A stretch of DNA of 64,000 bases, from the NCBI GenBank assembly GCA_034430175.1, contig DAOUFI010000032.1, forward strand, positions 1-64,000. Reading direction: 5' to 3'. Positions 34,909 through 42,919 of the stretch are shown in pieces. The translations under genes were made by a program, and so were the position numbers. Origin of the DNA: UBA6107 sp034430175. GTDB lineage: Bacteria > Chloroflexota > Anaerolineae > Anaerolineales > Anaerolineaceae. Below the pieces are notes generated by a model. That model did no database searches and was not told the origin of the DNA. It was given only the letters and a program-made list of their open reading frames with translations. Every line of letters starts with the position of its first letter. Position 1 is the stretch's first letter.

Positions 34909-35024
34909 GAGCGCCTCCGGGTGTCGTGGCCGGCTCCTATTGCAACGCCGACACCGCCAAACGTCTGCTGGGTTGGCAGACCGAACTCCCCATCGAGCAG
35001 GGCATCTCCGATGCGCTCAATTAG
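34909..35024 (+). pseudogene. Fragment: second copy of the galE 3' end
   Basis: From GTGGCC at 34926 the frame reads VAGSYCNADTAKRLLGWQ, then TELPIEQGISDALN and a stop. It matches the galE C-terminus with only a few substitutions and many silent changes, so it comes from a diverged galE and not from a recent duplication. One base is missing near its 5' edge (34909-34925). No start codon or upstream coding sequence exists. The surrounding spacer (34767-35248) holds no other gene. Confidence 0.85.
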
Positions 35025-35248
35025 GAAGCACAGCATACACAGGTGCTGGGATCTGGGAAATAGGGGGTAGGGATAAAGAAGAACAGCAGAAGAGAGTTGA
35101 GAATTATAAACGCAGGAAGTCTCTTGCAAATACCCTACAAAAGAGTAATATATCGTCTTTGATAGATGCTTTAATCCATTTAAATTTATACTACAGCGAT
35201 TAAGTTTAAATAATCGCTTTTTGAAGAATAGGTTTATTTGGAGGGAAA

Positions 35249-35758
35249 ATGGATCCAATAATCCAATGGGGCATAACATCAGCTATAGCAGTAATTGCAT
35301 TACTTGCAGGAAGATATTGGGCATTTCATGATCGATTGTTAATACATGACAAACAAGTGATTACTGAACTTATGAAAAAATTACCAAGTGATAATATAAT
35401 TCTCTTTTTGAGGCAACACGATTTTGGTGCAAGTTTCGATGTCGATAAATTACAAGAGCTTGATAGTTTTTACGAGTTTTCTTTAAGCCCAGAGTATCAT
35501 TTTGTAAATAGAAAATTGGAAAAACTAAGAGTCCAACTTGTGAAGGCCTCCTCTTTATTTAATTCATATTTATCAAGACACACTTGGCAAATTTCACATG
35601 ATGGCAGCCGAGTGAATAAGATGAAGTCGCCTGAAGAATTTTCTAATGAAGAAGCATATTGGACAGAAAAAGACAAGATTAATAATATGGCTAATCAAGT
35701 TTGCAAAAGTTATGATTTGCTTATAAAAACCGCATCAGAGAAGGAATATTGTTTTTAA
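35249..35758 (+). CDS. Unknown protein with N-terminal membrane helix
   Basis: 169 residues: one hydrophobic helix at about 5-22, then a hydrophilic region rich in Lys, Glu and Asn with predicted helices. It contains LRQHDFGASFDVDKLQELDSF. AT-rich codons mark it as acquired. GGAGGG lies upstream of the ATG. It lies between the galE 3' fragment and the HEPN-like gene, on the same strand as the latter. Family not recognised. Confidence 0.6.
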   Translation: MDPIIQWGITSAIAVIALLAGRYWAFHDRLLIHDKQVITELMKKLPSDNIILFLRQHDFGASFDVDKLQELDSFYEFSLSPEYHFVNRKLEKLRVQLVKASSLFNSYLSRHTWQISHDGSRVNKMKSPEEFSNEEAYWTEKDKINNMANQVCKSYDLLIKTASEKEYCF

Positions 35759-35891
35759 TAGTACTTTTTGTGATGGAAAATGGCATCCAATAGTTTTGAT
35801 AATTAGGTTTAGTAAAAGCTTAAGATAATGCCTATGCTAGAGTATGTCGTCAGTCGTTTATCTTTTGATTACGATGAGGAGGAAATTAGTT

Positions 35892-36815
35892 ATGAAAACA
35901 AATGAAGAAGAACCAATGTATTTACGTTTAACAGCAAAAATTGAAGGTGATCTCTATTTTTCCGAAATCCCCTTAAAAATATGTGATGGTGATATTGAAA
36001 TTAAGTTCAAAGGGGATATTGGAAGAATTGAACAAGTCTCAGTCACAACTATAATCCTAAATGGCGATGAAAAAAATCTAAATTCTGACGATCAAATTGA
36101 GAAGGAAAAGAATATATGGAATGTTTCCTCAGTCGGGGGCAAGGTCGCATACCGTAAACTTGAAGAAAAATTACAGTCTCTGGAATCAATTTACGCTTTT
36201 TTTACTCTTTTTGGATTAAGGAAGATTTGGTGGGAATATCCAAAAGTTGAGATCCTAGGCATATCAGAGGATGGAGAACATGAAAATGTTGAACACTCTT
36301 TTGAATTTGGTCCTCGTGATTATCAAAATATTTCCAAGATAGATCAAGACTTGTTTAAATTTGCATCCACATTCCATAATCCTCAAGCCCAAGTTTTGAC
36401 AGCTTTTTGGCGAGAAGGAAAATATCATCAAATACATAACCGTTTTATCGAATCTATTTACAATTTTTATTTCATTATAGAAGATTCAATTTTGGGAGGA
36501 AAGTCAACGGGTGTTGAAAAAATAATAAGAAACAAACCTGAATTTGTTGACATATGTAAAACCTTTTTATCGCGGATGATTAAGGATGAAGAGATTAAAA
36601 AAGATATAATAAAATTTGCAAATTTTGATTTGAATGAACCCACACCCGAAAATATTTCAAAATTTATTACTAATGCTCGTGGCAACATACATCACTTTAA
36701 TAGTAAGCAAAAGGATAAAAAACCTTTTCCTTATCAACAGGAGAACTATTATCATTTGTCAATGTTTTTTGAATTAGTCACTTGGCAAATCATTCACAAT
36801 TTGATTAAGAAATAA
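35892..36815 (+). CDS. Unknown protein with HEPN-like C-terminus
   Basis: 307 residues, no signal or membrane helix. The N-terminal half is beta-rich (YLRLTAKIEGDLYFSEIPLKI) and the C-terminal half is helical. The C-terminal segment contains ARGNIHHF (Arg-x4-His) shortly before a final long helix, the pattern of HEPN domains of ApeA-like proteins, which are often RNases in defence systems. The match is by eye and moderate. The start at 35892 has GAGGAGGAAA upstream. AT-rich, part of the galE-holA insert. Confidence 0.55.
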   Translation: MKTNEEEPMYLRLTAKIEGDLYFSEIPLKICDGDIEIKFKGDIGRIEQVSVTTIILNGDEKNLNSDDQIEKEKNIWNVSSVGGKVAYRKLEEKLQSLESIYAFFTLFGLRKIWWEYPKVEILGISEDGEHENVEHSFEFGPRDYQNISKIDQDLFKFASTFHNPQAQVLTAFWREGKYHQIHNRFIESIYNFYFIIEDSILGGKSTGVEKIIRNKPEFVDICKTFLSRMIKDEEIKKDIIKFANFDLNEPTPENISKFITNARGNIHHFNSKQKDKKPFPYQQENYYHLSMFFELVTWQIIHNLIKK

Positions 36816-36882
36816 TTCTGGTGTCATTTTTGTAACTTCTTATTACACCAACCAAAAAAGTGCCTACTTATAAGGCATGAAC

Positions 36883-36933
36883 ATTATCTCGCAAGGTTCG
36901 ACGCCCTAAAGGGTGCAGACGTTCGAGTCTTCG
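36883..36933 (+). repeat. tRNA-3'-end-like attachment remnant
   Basis: ATTATCTCGCAAGG is followed by TTCGACGCC..., then GTTCGAGTCTTCG. This matches, in reverse orientation, the att copies at 56718 and 59058: the same ATTATCTCG left part, AGGTTCGA, and GTTC-AGTCTTCG, with the same T-arm insert (GCCCT-AAGGGTGCAG) as the 59058 copy. No 5' half of a tRNA is present, so it is not a working tRNA. Confidence 0.65.
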
Positions 36934-36980
36934 CCGTGCAACCAAAATAAATGCAGCGAGACTGTATAACTTCGCAATAA

Positions 36981-37052
36981 CTAGTGATCAATCTCCACCA
37001 CCAGTATTTCGAGGTCCATGTCCATCTTAGCGAAGGTAGCCCTCGCTTTGGG
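36981..37052 (-). pseudogene. Fragment: second copy of the holA 3' end
   Basis: On the minus strand the frame reads KARATFAKMDMDLEILVVEID, then H and stop, matching the holA C-terminus (KAKTTFAEMDADLETLVVEINQ region) at about three quarters of positions. It lies about 90 bases from the true holA end, in the same orientation. Between them is a pyrimidine-rich intergenic repeat (37080-37140). With the galE fragment it brackets the acquired genes. Confidence 0.82.
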
Positions 37053-37079
37053 TAATTGCATAAACCGGTTGATTGTTCA

Positions 37080-37141
37080 ACCGATTTTTACTACTCTCCA
37101 TTCTCGGTTCTCGACTCTCCACTCTCCATTCTCGATTCTCG
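37080..37141. repeat. Dispersed TTCTCGACTCTCCA-type intergenic repeat
   Basis: Runs of CTCTCCATTCTCGGTTCTCG and variants. Shorter relatives are seen at 14800-14875, 15538-15567, 16866-16890 and 60570-60603, always between genes. Origin unknown. Confidence 0.6.
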
Positions 37142-37143
37142 AA

Positions 37144-38172
37144 TTACTGATTGATCTCCACCACCAACGTCTCCAGGTCAGCGTCCATCTCAGCAAACGT
37201 TGTCTTGGCCTTGAGGTCGATCTCCAGCAGTCTGCGGTAGATGCCCCGGAGTTGGGCCATGCTGAAGCGGCGCGCCTGGTTGGTGTATTTGCCCACCTGG
37301 TTGTTGAAGATCACCTTGCGGTCGACCAAGACTCTCAGATCCTCGCGGGCGTCAAGCGCCTCGCGCACCTGGAGCAATTGGCGCAGGCGATGGCTGAGCG
37401 CGCCGAGGATAACCTCGGGGGGGTCCTGCTCGAGCAGTTGGTGCATCAGCCCCTGCGCTTCTTTGACGCGGCCTTCCATCATGGCGTCGAGCATCACGAA
37501 CACGTCCGCCGAGCCTTCGACCGAAACCAGCTCGATCACGTCTTTGGCGCTGATCGCCCGCGCGAAATTGACGTACGTCAGCAGCTTGCCGATTTCCTGG
37601 CCGGCGATGCAGGTTTCGTTGCCCACGTGCATGGTCAGCTCATGGGCAGCGTCGGGTTCGATCTTGCCGCCCTGGCGCTTGACCTCTGAAATCACCCAGG
37701 CGTCCATCGCCTTCTCATCGGGAAGGGCAAAATCGAATACTTCGATCGCGTCGGTATGCGCCGCCGCCCACTTCATCAGCCAGTGGTTCTCGTTCAGGGT
37801 TTCCCACACCTGCATCCAGCGGCCGTCAGCGTCTTTGCGCCATTTGGTATGATCTTCCACCGTTAACACCAGGTGGTTGGTGGGGGGCAGGCCTTCCAAT
37901 AGTTTCGTGAATTTTTCAGTTTTGGATTTATCGATCTTTGCCAGCGCGCTGTCGACCACGATCCAGCGCGCGCCGCCGAAGAAGGGCAGGGTGGCTGCCG
38001 CGGTCTGGATATCTTCAAACGATGCCAGTTTGCCGTCGAGTCGGGTGGTGTTCATGTCCACCTCGGCAAGGTCGCCGCCGGAGGCCAGCAATTCTTTGAT
38101 ATGGCGGGACAGACTGAAGCTGTCGTCGCCGTGCAGCAGGTGGATGTGTTTCGCGCAGTTTTCCGGGCTCAT
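37144..38172 (-). CDS. holA: DNA polymerase III delta subunit
   Basis: 342 residues, the usual size. It is the clamp-loader subunit that opens the beta ring. The N-terminal AAA-like domain has HLLHGDDSFSLSRHIKELL and the FFGGARWIVVDSA segment. The middle domain contains GNETCIAGQEIGKLLTYV, and the collar domain has HRLRQLLQVREAL and the QARRFSMAQLRGIYRRLLEID motif. The ATG overlaps the stop of the DUF6391 gene (ATGA), so the two are coupled. Confidence 0.92.
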   Translation of the reverse strand: MSPENCAKHIHLLHGDDSFSLSRHIKELLASGGDLAEVDMNTTRLDGKLASFEDIQTAAATLPFFGGARWIVVDSALAKIDKSKTEKFTKLLEGLPPTNHLVLTVEDHTKWRKDADGRWMQVWETLNENHWLMKWAAAHTDAIEVFDFALPDEKAMDAWVISEVKRQGGKIEPDAAHELTMHVGNETCIAGQEIGKLLTYVNFARAISAKDVIELVSVEGSADVFVMLDAMMEGRVKEAQGLMHQLLEQDPPEVILGALSHRLRQLLQVREALDAREDLRVLVDRKVIFNNQVGKYTNQARRFSMAQLRGIYRRLLEIDLKAKTTFAEMDADLETLVVEINQ

Positions 38173-38723
38173 GCGCCTGTGCCGCCTTCCAGAGTGGTGG
38201 GGATTTCGTCAGTGGTTATCACCCGGTGTGTAATGATCTTGCCGCGTTCGTACCGCACCACCTGGACGATGTGCAATCCGCCGGGGACGCCGCAGGTGGT
38301 TACCTTTTCCTGCACCTTGGGACCGAGCGGCGCCGCCAGGATCACCGCGCCGGTGACCAGCACGATCACCCAGGGCAGGCGGTCGAGCCGCTTCTTCCAA
38401 CTGTTGCCGCTGCCAAGCATGGCCAGCCAGGCCAGGCTGCCGGCGATCACCCCGGTGGTGGCGGCGTTGGTGCCGCAGTTGGGGTGAATGGCCAGGTTGT
38501 GCTGCCCGGCGTTCATGCGCGCCAGGGCATCCCTGGCCGTCAGGGTCAGTTCTTCGGTGTCGATGTTGCCGATGATCCAGAAGCCATTGATATCCGAATG
38601 CCCGGCAAAGGCCCGGTCGGGGTGCGCCTTGCTCAACAGATTGATGGTGGCGTGCTCCAGGCCGTGGTTGCGGCGGACTTTGGAGATCGGTTCCAGTTCA
38701 AGGGGATTGAATGTATTTGTCAT
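38169..38723 (-). CDS. DUF6391-domain protein
   Basis: 184 residues. An N-terminal RRNHGLEHATINLL motif and NLAIHPNCGTNAATTGVIAG are typical of DUF6391 proteins, found mainly in cyanobacteria and Chloroflexota. Two hydrophobic helices follow at about 88-100 and 115-133, with a polar C-terminus. The His residues could form a metal site but no function is established. It lies between radA and holA in a compact minus-strand operon. Confidence 0.83.
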   Translation of the reverse strand: MTNTFNPLELEPISKVRRNHGLEHATINLLSKAHPDRAFAGHSDINGFWIIGNIDTEELTLTARDALARMNAGQHNLAIHPNCGTNAATTGVIAGSLAWLAMLGSGNSWKKRLDRLPWVIVLVTGAVILAAPLGPKVQEKVTTCGVPGGLHIVQVVRYERGKIITHRVITTDEIPTTLEGGTGA

Positions 38724-38744
38724 GTTTTTACTCCATCTGCCGGC

Positions 38745-40163
38745 TTATTCTTCCAGCAGGGCGAATTTCAATGCTTCACGCAGCGAGCGCGCCTCTTTGA
38801 TCTCGATGCCGTCAGGTAGTGCCTCTCCGTGGCTGATGCGGTGCGGGATGATGGCGGTCTTGAATCCGAGTTTGGCGGCCTCGCGCAGGCGGGCGTTCAT
38901 CTGTCCCACCCAGCGCAGCTCGCCCGAAAGACCCACCTCGCCGATGAGCACGGTATCGGCGCGCACCGGCACGTCGCGGAAGGAGGAAGCGATCGACGCG
39001 GCTACAGCCAGGTCGGCCGCCGGTTCGTCGATGTGCAGCCCGCCCACCACGTTGGCAAAGACGTCCTGCTCTCCCAGGCGCAGCCCCAGGCGACGCGTCA
39101 GCACCGCGGTGAGCAGCAGCAGCCGGTTGAAATCCACCCCGTTGGGGGTGCGGCGCGGATTGCCCTGGTTGGAGGGGCTGGTGAGGCCCTGGATCTCCAC
39201 CAGCAGCGGCCGCGTGCCTTCCATGGTCACGGCCACGGCGGAACCAGGAGAGTTGATCATGCGCTCGGCTAAAAACGCTTCGGAGGGATTGGATACTTCG
39301 ATCATGCCGCGCTCGCGCATCTCGAACACACCCACCTCGGCGGTGGCGCCGAAACGGTTCTTCACCGAACGCAGCAGGCGGTACGACTGGAAGCGGTCGC
39401 CCTCCAGGTAGAGGACGGTATCGACAATGTGCTCGAGCACGCGCGGACCTGCGATGACACCTTCTTTGGTAACGTGCCCGATGAGGAAAACGGCCATGTT
39501 GCTGCTCTTGGCCAGTTCGCGCAGGCGATTGGCGCATTCGCGCACCTGGCTCACCGATCCGGCGGTGGAATTCATGTCAGGCAGGTACACCGTCTGGATC
39601 GAGTCGACCACGAGGATGTCCGGCTTGAGCGCTGTCACTTGTTCCAGCACGGCCTCGAGGTTGGTTTCGGTAAGTAGCAGCAGTTCTTCGCTAAAAGGTT
39701 TGGTTTCATCGCCGGCCAGGCGGGTGAGGCGCAACGCGCGCATTTTGATCTGGCGTTCCGACTCTTCACCGGAGACGTAGAGCACCTTCATTCCCTTTTG
39801 CCCCTTCGCGGTCGGGGTGGTGATCTCCAGCGCCATTTGTAGGAGTAAGGTGGATTTGCCGATGCCCGGGTCGCCACCGACGAGCACGATGGAACCGGGT
39901 ACGACCCCACCGCCCAGCACCCGCGCAAACTCACCAATAGGCAGCGAGATGCGCGCTTCGGCATCTCCGGCGATATCAGCCATGCGTTTTGGGGTTGAAC
40001 GCCCGTTCAGACCTCGGATCGGGGTTTTGGCTGAGGAAGTTGTGTCTTCGATGAGCTCTTCGACCATCGTATCCCAGCCGCCGCAGGAGGGACATTTGCC
40101 CAGCGGCCGAGGCGAAGTGCGTCCGCACTGCTGGCAGACAAATTGTGTGATCAGTTTTGGCAT
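38745..40163 (-). CDS. radA: DNA repair protein RadA
   Basis: 472 residues. A zinc finger C-x2-C-x11-C-x2-C at about 9-27, a RecA-like ATPase with Walker A GGDPGIGKST near 94, the RadA-specific KNRFG motif (SVKNRFGATAEVGVF) near 265, and a C-terminal LonC-like domain (DEPAADLAVAASIASS). It acts in processing of recombination intermediates as a branch-migration helicase. First gene of the radA-DUF6391-holA group. Confidence 0.96.
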   Translation of the reverse strand: MPKLITQFVCQQCGRTSPRPLGKCPSCGGWDTMVEELIEDTTSSAKTPIRGLNGRSTPKRMADIAGDAEARISLPIGEFARVLGGGVVPGSIVLVGGDPGIGKSTLLLQMALEITTPTAKGQKGMKVLYVSGEESERQIKMRALRLTRLAGDETKPFSEELLLLTETNLEAVLEQVTALKPDILVVDSIQTVYLPDMNSTAGSVSQVRECANRLRELAKSSNMAVFLIGHVTKEGVIAGPRVLEHIVDTVLYLEGDRFQSYRLLRSVKNRFGATAEVGVFEMRERGMIEVSNPSEAFLAERMINSPGSAVAVTMEGTRPLLVEIQGLTSPSNQGNPRRTPNGVDFNRLLLLTAVLTRRLGLRLGEQDVFANVVGGLHIDEPAADLAVAASIASSFRDVPVRADTVLIGEVGLSGELRWVGQMNARLREAAKLGFKTAIIPHRISHGEALPDGIEIKEARSLREALKFALLEE

Positions 40164-40298
40164 AAGGGTATTATACCTGCGGGTGAAAAATCCAGTTTAC
40201 TATGAACCGTGTAAATAAAACCTTGGCATTTTTCCCAAAAATTGTGTATATTAATCATGTGACTCTGTGAAGATTCACTGACATGAAAGGAGTAATTT

Positions 40299-40427
40299 AT
40301 GGGAGATAAAGGCAAGGCAGATAAAGGTGGTCGCGAAGACCGTAAGAAACCCAAGATGACGATCAAGGAGAAACGTAAAGCGAAAGAGGAAAAGAAGCAC
40401 CAAAAGACTACTGTTACCACCGCTTGA
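40299..40427 (+). CDS. Short lysine-rich protein, 42 residues
   Basis: Begins MGDKGKADKGG and continues with DRKKPKMTIKEKRKAKEEKK, ending HQKTTVTTA. Very basic and presumably disordered. AAAGGAG lies seven bases before the ATG, and a perfect terminator follows 26 bases after the stop, so it is a self-contained unit. Function unknown; a nucleic-acid-binding or ribosome-associated small protein is possible. Confidence 0.65.
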   Translation: MGDKGKADKGGREDRKKPKMTIKEKRKAKEEKKHQKTTVTTA

Positions 40428-40453
40428 TTCGCAACGATGGTTTTTAACAAGAG

Positions 40454-40482
40454 ATCCGGCCTTTTTTCAGGCCGGATTTTTG
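40454..40482 (+). terminator. Terminator after the small basic protein
   Basis: ATCCGGCCT pairs with AGGCCGGAT around a T-rich loop and is followed by TTTTT. It also faces the converging YkvA gene. Confidence 0.88.
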
Positions 40483-40496
40483 CTAAATTTTTGGGA

Positions 40497-40955
40497 TTAG
40501 ATCGAGCTTTCCTGGTCAAGCACTTCGTTGATCGACTTGTTGAGGTTCTCCCACTTGAGAAAGGCATTCAGATCATTCTGAATGGCCTTTATGACAAAGC
40601 CGATCACCGCAGCGTCATCAACAAAACCAGCCAGGGGGAGCCAATCGAAGATCAGGTCGATCGGAGAAACAAAATATAGTATCGCCACCACCACCAGCAC
40701 GATCGATCCCCAGGGTACCACTGTGTATTCCTTGTGAATATATGCCTGGAACATACGGACAAGTGCTTTCAATGAATTCCATACATCCGCCAGTGGCCCC
40801 TTGTTCTCTTCCTTGCTGTTAGCTTTTTTGATGGCCTGATCAAGAAGCTTCTTGGATTTTTCAGGATCCTTCAAATAATCTTCAGCCTTGTTTTTGTTTC
40901 TGCTCACCTCACGCGCGATGGTTGCTTGGGAGGGGGGGTTGGGTTCTTCAGTCAT
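40497..40955 (-). CDS. YkvA family (DUF1232) membrane protein
   Basis: 152 residues. A charged N-terminal half, then the DUF1232 core: VPWGSIVLVVVAILYFVSPIDLIFDWLPLAGFVDDAAVIGF, with the conserved SPIDLIPD-like turn. The function of the family is unknown. AGAAGGAAAAAG lies upstream of the ATG. It is 30 bases downstream of the next minus-strand gene, probably co-transcribed. Confidence 0.87.
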   Translation of the reverse strand: MTEEPNPPSQATIAREVSRNKNKAEDYLKDPEKSKKLLDQAIKKANSKEENKGPLADVWNSLKALVRMFQAYIHKEYTVVPWGSIVLVVVAILYFVSPIDLIFDWLPLAGFVDDAAVIGFVIKAIQNDLNAFLKWENLNKSINEVLDQESSI

Positions 40956-40985
40956 TCTTTTTCCTTCTCTAGAAATTTCACGATA

Positions 40986-41363
40986 TTAATGGATCAACGC
41001 GACCAGGGCGGACAAACCAACGAAAAGCGCGCCTGAGATCACCAGGATGATCATTGTGTTGTACCCTTTACGCAGTTCTGTGAGCCAGGAGCTGCTTTTG
41101 GGGGCTGGGGTTGAATCTTGGGCAGTGGCTCTTTCATCAACCGCGTTGCTGAAGCGGGGTCGAAAAAAAGCGCTTAATAGCCCAAGCAGGCAAAGTACAG
41201 ATCCGGTGATGAAGTAGATGTTGCTGAATTTCGCCGACGTCTGATAGCCAACTGCCCAACCGATCAATGCCTGAATTATGGCAAGCGATAATGTAAACAC
41301 GATGGCCAGGAGAATCCATCTGCGTGCCGGGAATCTGATGTTGGTTTTTCGTGGTTCGTTCAC
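40986..41363 (-). CDS. Three-helix membrane protein, unknown
   Basis: 125 residues with hydrophobic helices at about 14-34, 42-60 and 100-122 and a polar loop containing AQDSTPAPKSSSW. Not recognised as a family. AAGGAACC lies before the ATG. Followed by the YkvA gene on the same strand. The 276 bases upstream (41364-41639) hold no gene that I can see. Confidence 0.65.
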   Translation of the reverse strand: MNEPRKTNIRFPARRWILLAIVFTLSLAIIQALIGWAVGYQTSAKFSNIYFITGSVLCLLGLLSAFFRPRFSNAVDERATAQDSTPAPKSSSWLTELRKGYNTMIILVISGALFVGLSALVALIH

Positions 41364-41639
41364 AGGTTCCTTTCATCGAGCCAAGAACACAGTCAGGTTG
41401 TTTCTTCTCGTCTGTATCGCTATTGAAGCACATGTATGATAACAGAAGATTGTCTATCTTTTATAAGAGATTGAACCACAAACAAGTAGCGAATTCCACC
41501 CCCCAGTTGTAAAGGTCGATGATTGTTACGAATGGAAAAGAAGATTTTTTTCTTGTTATCAGATGGCTTCATTGAACCGACTCACGATAACGTCATGCTT
41601 TGAAAATTAGCGGGCTTTGAATCCCCATGTGGAGAAAAT

Positions 41640-42770
41640 TCACTCATTTGTCAATTTTTTAATGTAACAGCGCCTTCGTTTATGCTGCCTCTTTTCAAAC
41701 ACCCGCCATTGTATCTGCACGTTCTGGTCATTCTCCAATTCCGGGTTGGACTCCACCGTCTTGATGCCGAATTCATGGAAATTCTGGAGCATGGCTATCA
41801 TCATCACCACAGACATCCCGATCCCGGAATATTTTTCTTTTACACCGTGGAGTAAGAGCTCTGCCCGGTCATTTGCGTTTTTTGACCTGATCAGGTTGAA
41901 AAATCTATTTGGAAACAATCTGCCTCCTCCACTTTGAAGTGCCTTTGAAAGCGAGGGGTTGGTGATGCTGAAGGCTGCCAGTTCATCATTTTCATCAACA
42001 ATCAAGGCAATAAATTTATGATTTACCAGCGGATAGAAAGAATCCATATAAACCTGGAGTTGTTCTTGATTTAGCGGAACAAACCCATATCTATTTTGAT
42101 AACTTTCGTTGATTAGATCGAATAGCTGGTCGGTATACCGCAGGTACTCTTTCTTGTTCTCTGCCTTAAAAATTCGAAGATGATTGTTCTTCAGGATCTG
42201 CTCCGCCCGATCTGCGATTTCTTTATCCAGTTTTTCCGGCACTTCGATCAGATATTCCAGCCAATCGATATCCTTTTTGTACCCCAGCTTTTCCAGATGG
42301 CGCGGGTAGTAGGGTTGGGAATAATTCGCCATCATGGTACCCATTTCGTTAAATCCCTCGACCAGTAAACCGCTGCGGTCAAAATCAGTGAACCCCAACG
42401 GTCCATGGATGGCGGTAATTCTTTTTTCAATTGCCCAGTTCTGCACCGCTCCCATCAGCGCCGCAGAAACCTGTGGGTCATCTACAAATTCCAACCAACC
42501 AAAGCGTAAATATTTTTGACCCCATTTTTCCTCATGAGCATGATTCAGGATGGCTGCCACCCGTCCGACGATCTTTTCTGACCGGTATGCCAAAAAGTAC
42601 TTCGCTTCACAAAAATCAAACGAGGGATTTTTGTTCTTGCTTAACAATTTCATTTCAGCCTGGAATGGAAGAGGTACCCAATAGGGATTATCTTTATACA
42701 AATTTCCCGCGAATTGAACAAATCGTTTGAGTTCCGCCCTTGTCTTTGCTTCTTTAACCACTAATTCCAT
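41640..42770 (-). CDS. GNAT-like acyltransferase family protein (copy A)
   Basis: 376 residues. Same family as the 45013-46134 product: K-F-x-x-F-LYK-NPYWVP-PF, DFCEAKYFLAYRSEKIVGRVAAI, RFGWLEFVDD, HGPLGFTDFDRSGLLVEGF, then a second half with a late YSGIGMSVVM and the PELENDQNVQIQWRVF end. Two acetyltransferase-like halves are suggested. Such proteins are common in Bacteroidetes and Chloroflexota but have no established substrate. The start has weak ribosome-site sequence. Monocistronic. Confidence 0.78.
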   Translation of the reverse strand: MELVVKEAKTRAELKRFVQFAGNLYKDNPYWVPLPFQAEMKLLSKNKNPSFDFCEAKYFLAYRSEKIVGRVAAILNHAHEEKWGQKYLRFGWLEFVDDPQVSAALMGAVQNWAIEKRITAIHGPLGFTDFDRSGLLVEGFNEMGTMMANYSQPYYPRHLEKLGYKKDIDWLEYLIEVPEKLDKEIADRAEQILKNNHLRIFKAENKKEYLRYTDQLFDLINESYQNRYGFVPLNQEQLQVYMDSFYPLVNHKFIALIVDENDELAAFSITNPSLSKALQSGGGRLFPNRFFNLIRSKNANDRAELLLHGVKEKYSGIGMSVVMMIAMLQNFHEFGIKTVESNPELENDQNVQIQWRVFEKRQHKRRRCYIKKLTNE

Positions 42771-42867
42771 GGAGTAAATCGCCTTTATGATTTGATGATA
42801 ATTTATGTTACAAGAGATTTCTGCATACGCAAGCGACAGAACATTAAAATTACCAAATTCTAATATT

Positions 42868-42893
42868 AAAAAACCCGGTAACGAACTACCGGG
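42868..42893 (-). terminator. Terminator after the TIR gene
   Basis: CCCGGTA and TACCGGG form a 7-bp stem with loop ACGAAC. On the minus strand TTTTTTAAT follows. Confidence 0.82.
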
Positions 42894-42919
42894 GTGGTGG
42901 AGACTTATTAATCGCGTCG

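Noticed and set aside
36883..36943. Functional tRNA
   Set aside because: Only a 3'-like part is present, with an insert in the T arm and no acceptor 5' strand, D arm or anticodon arm.
41364..41639. Possible gene in the spacer before the GNAT-like copy A
   Set aside because: No frame with a start, ribosome site or protein-like sequence was found; treated as empty.
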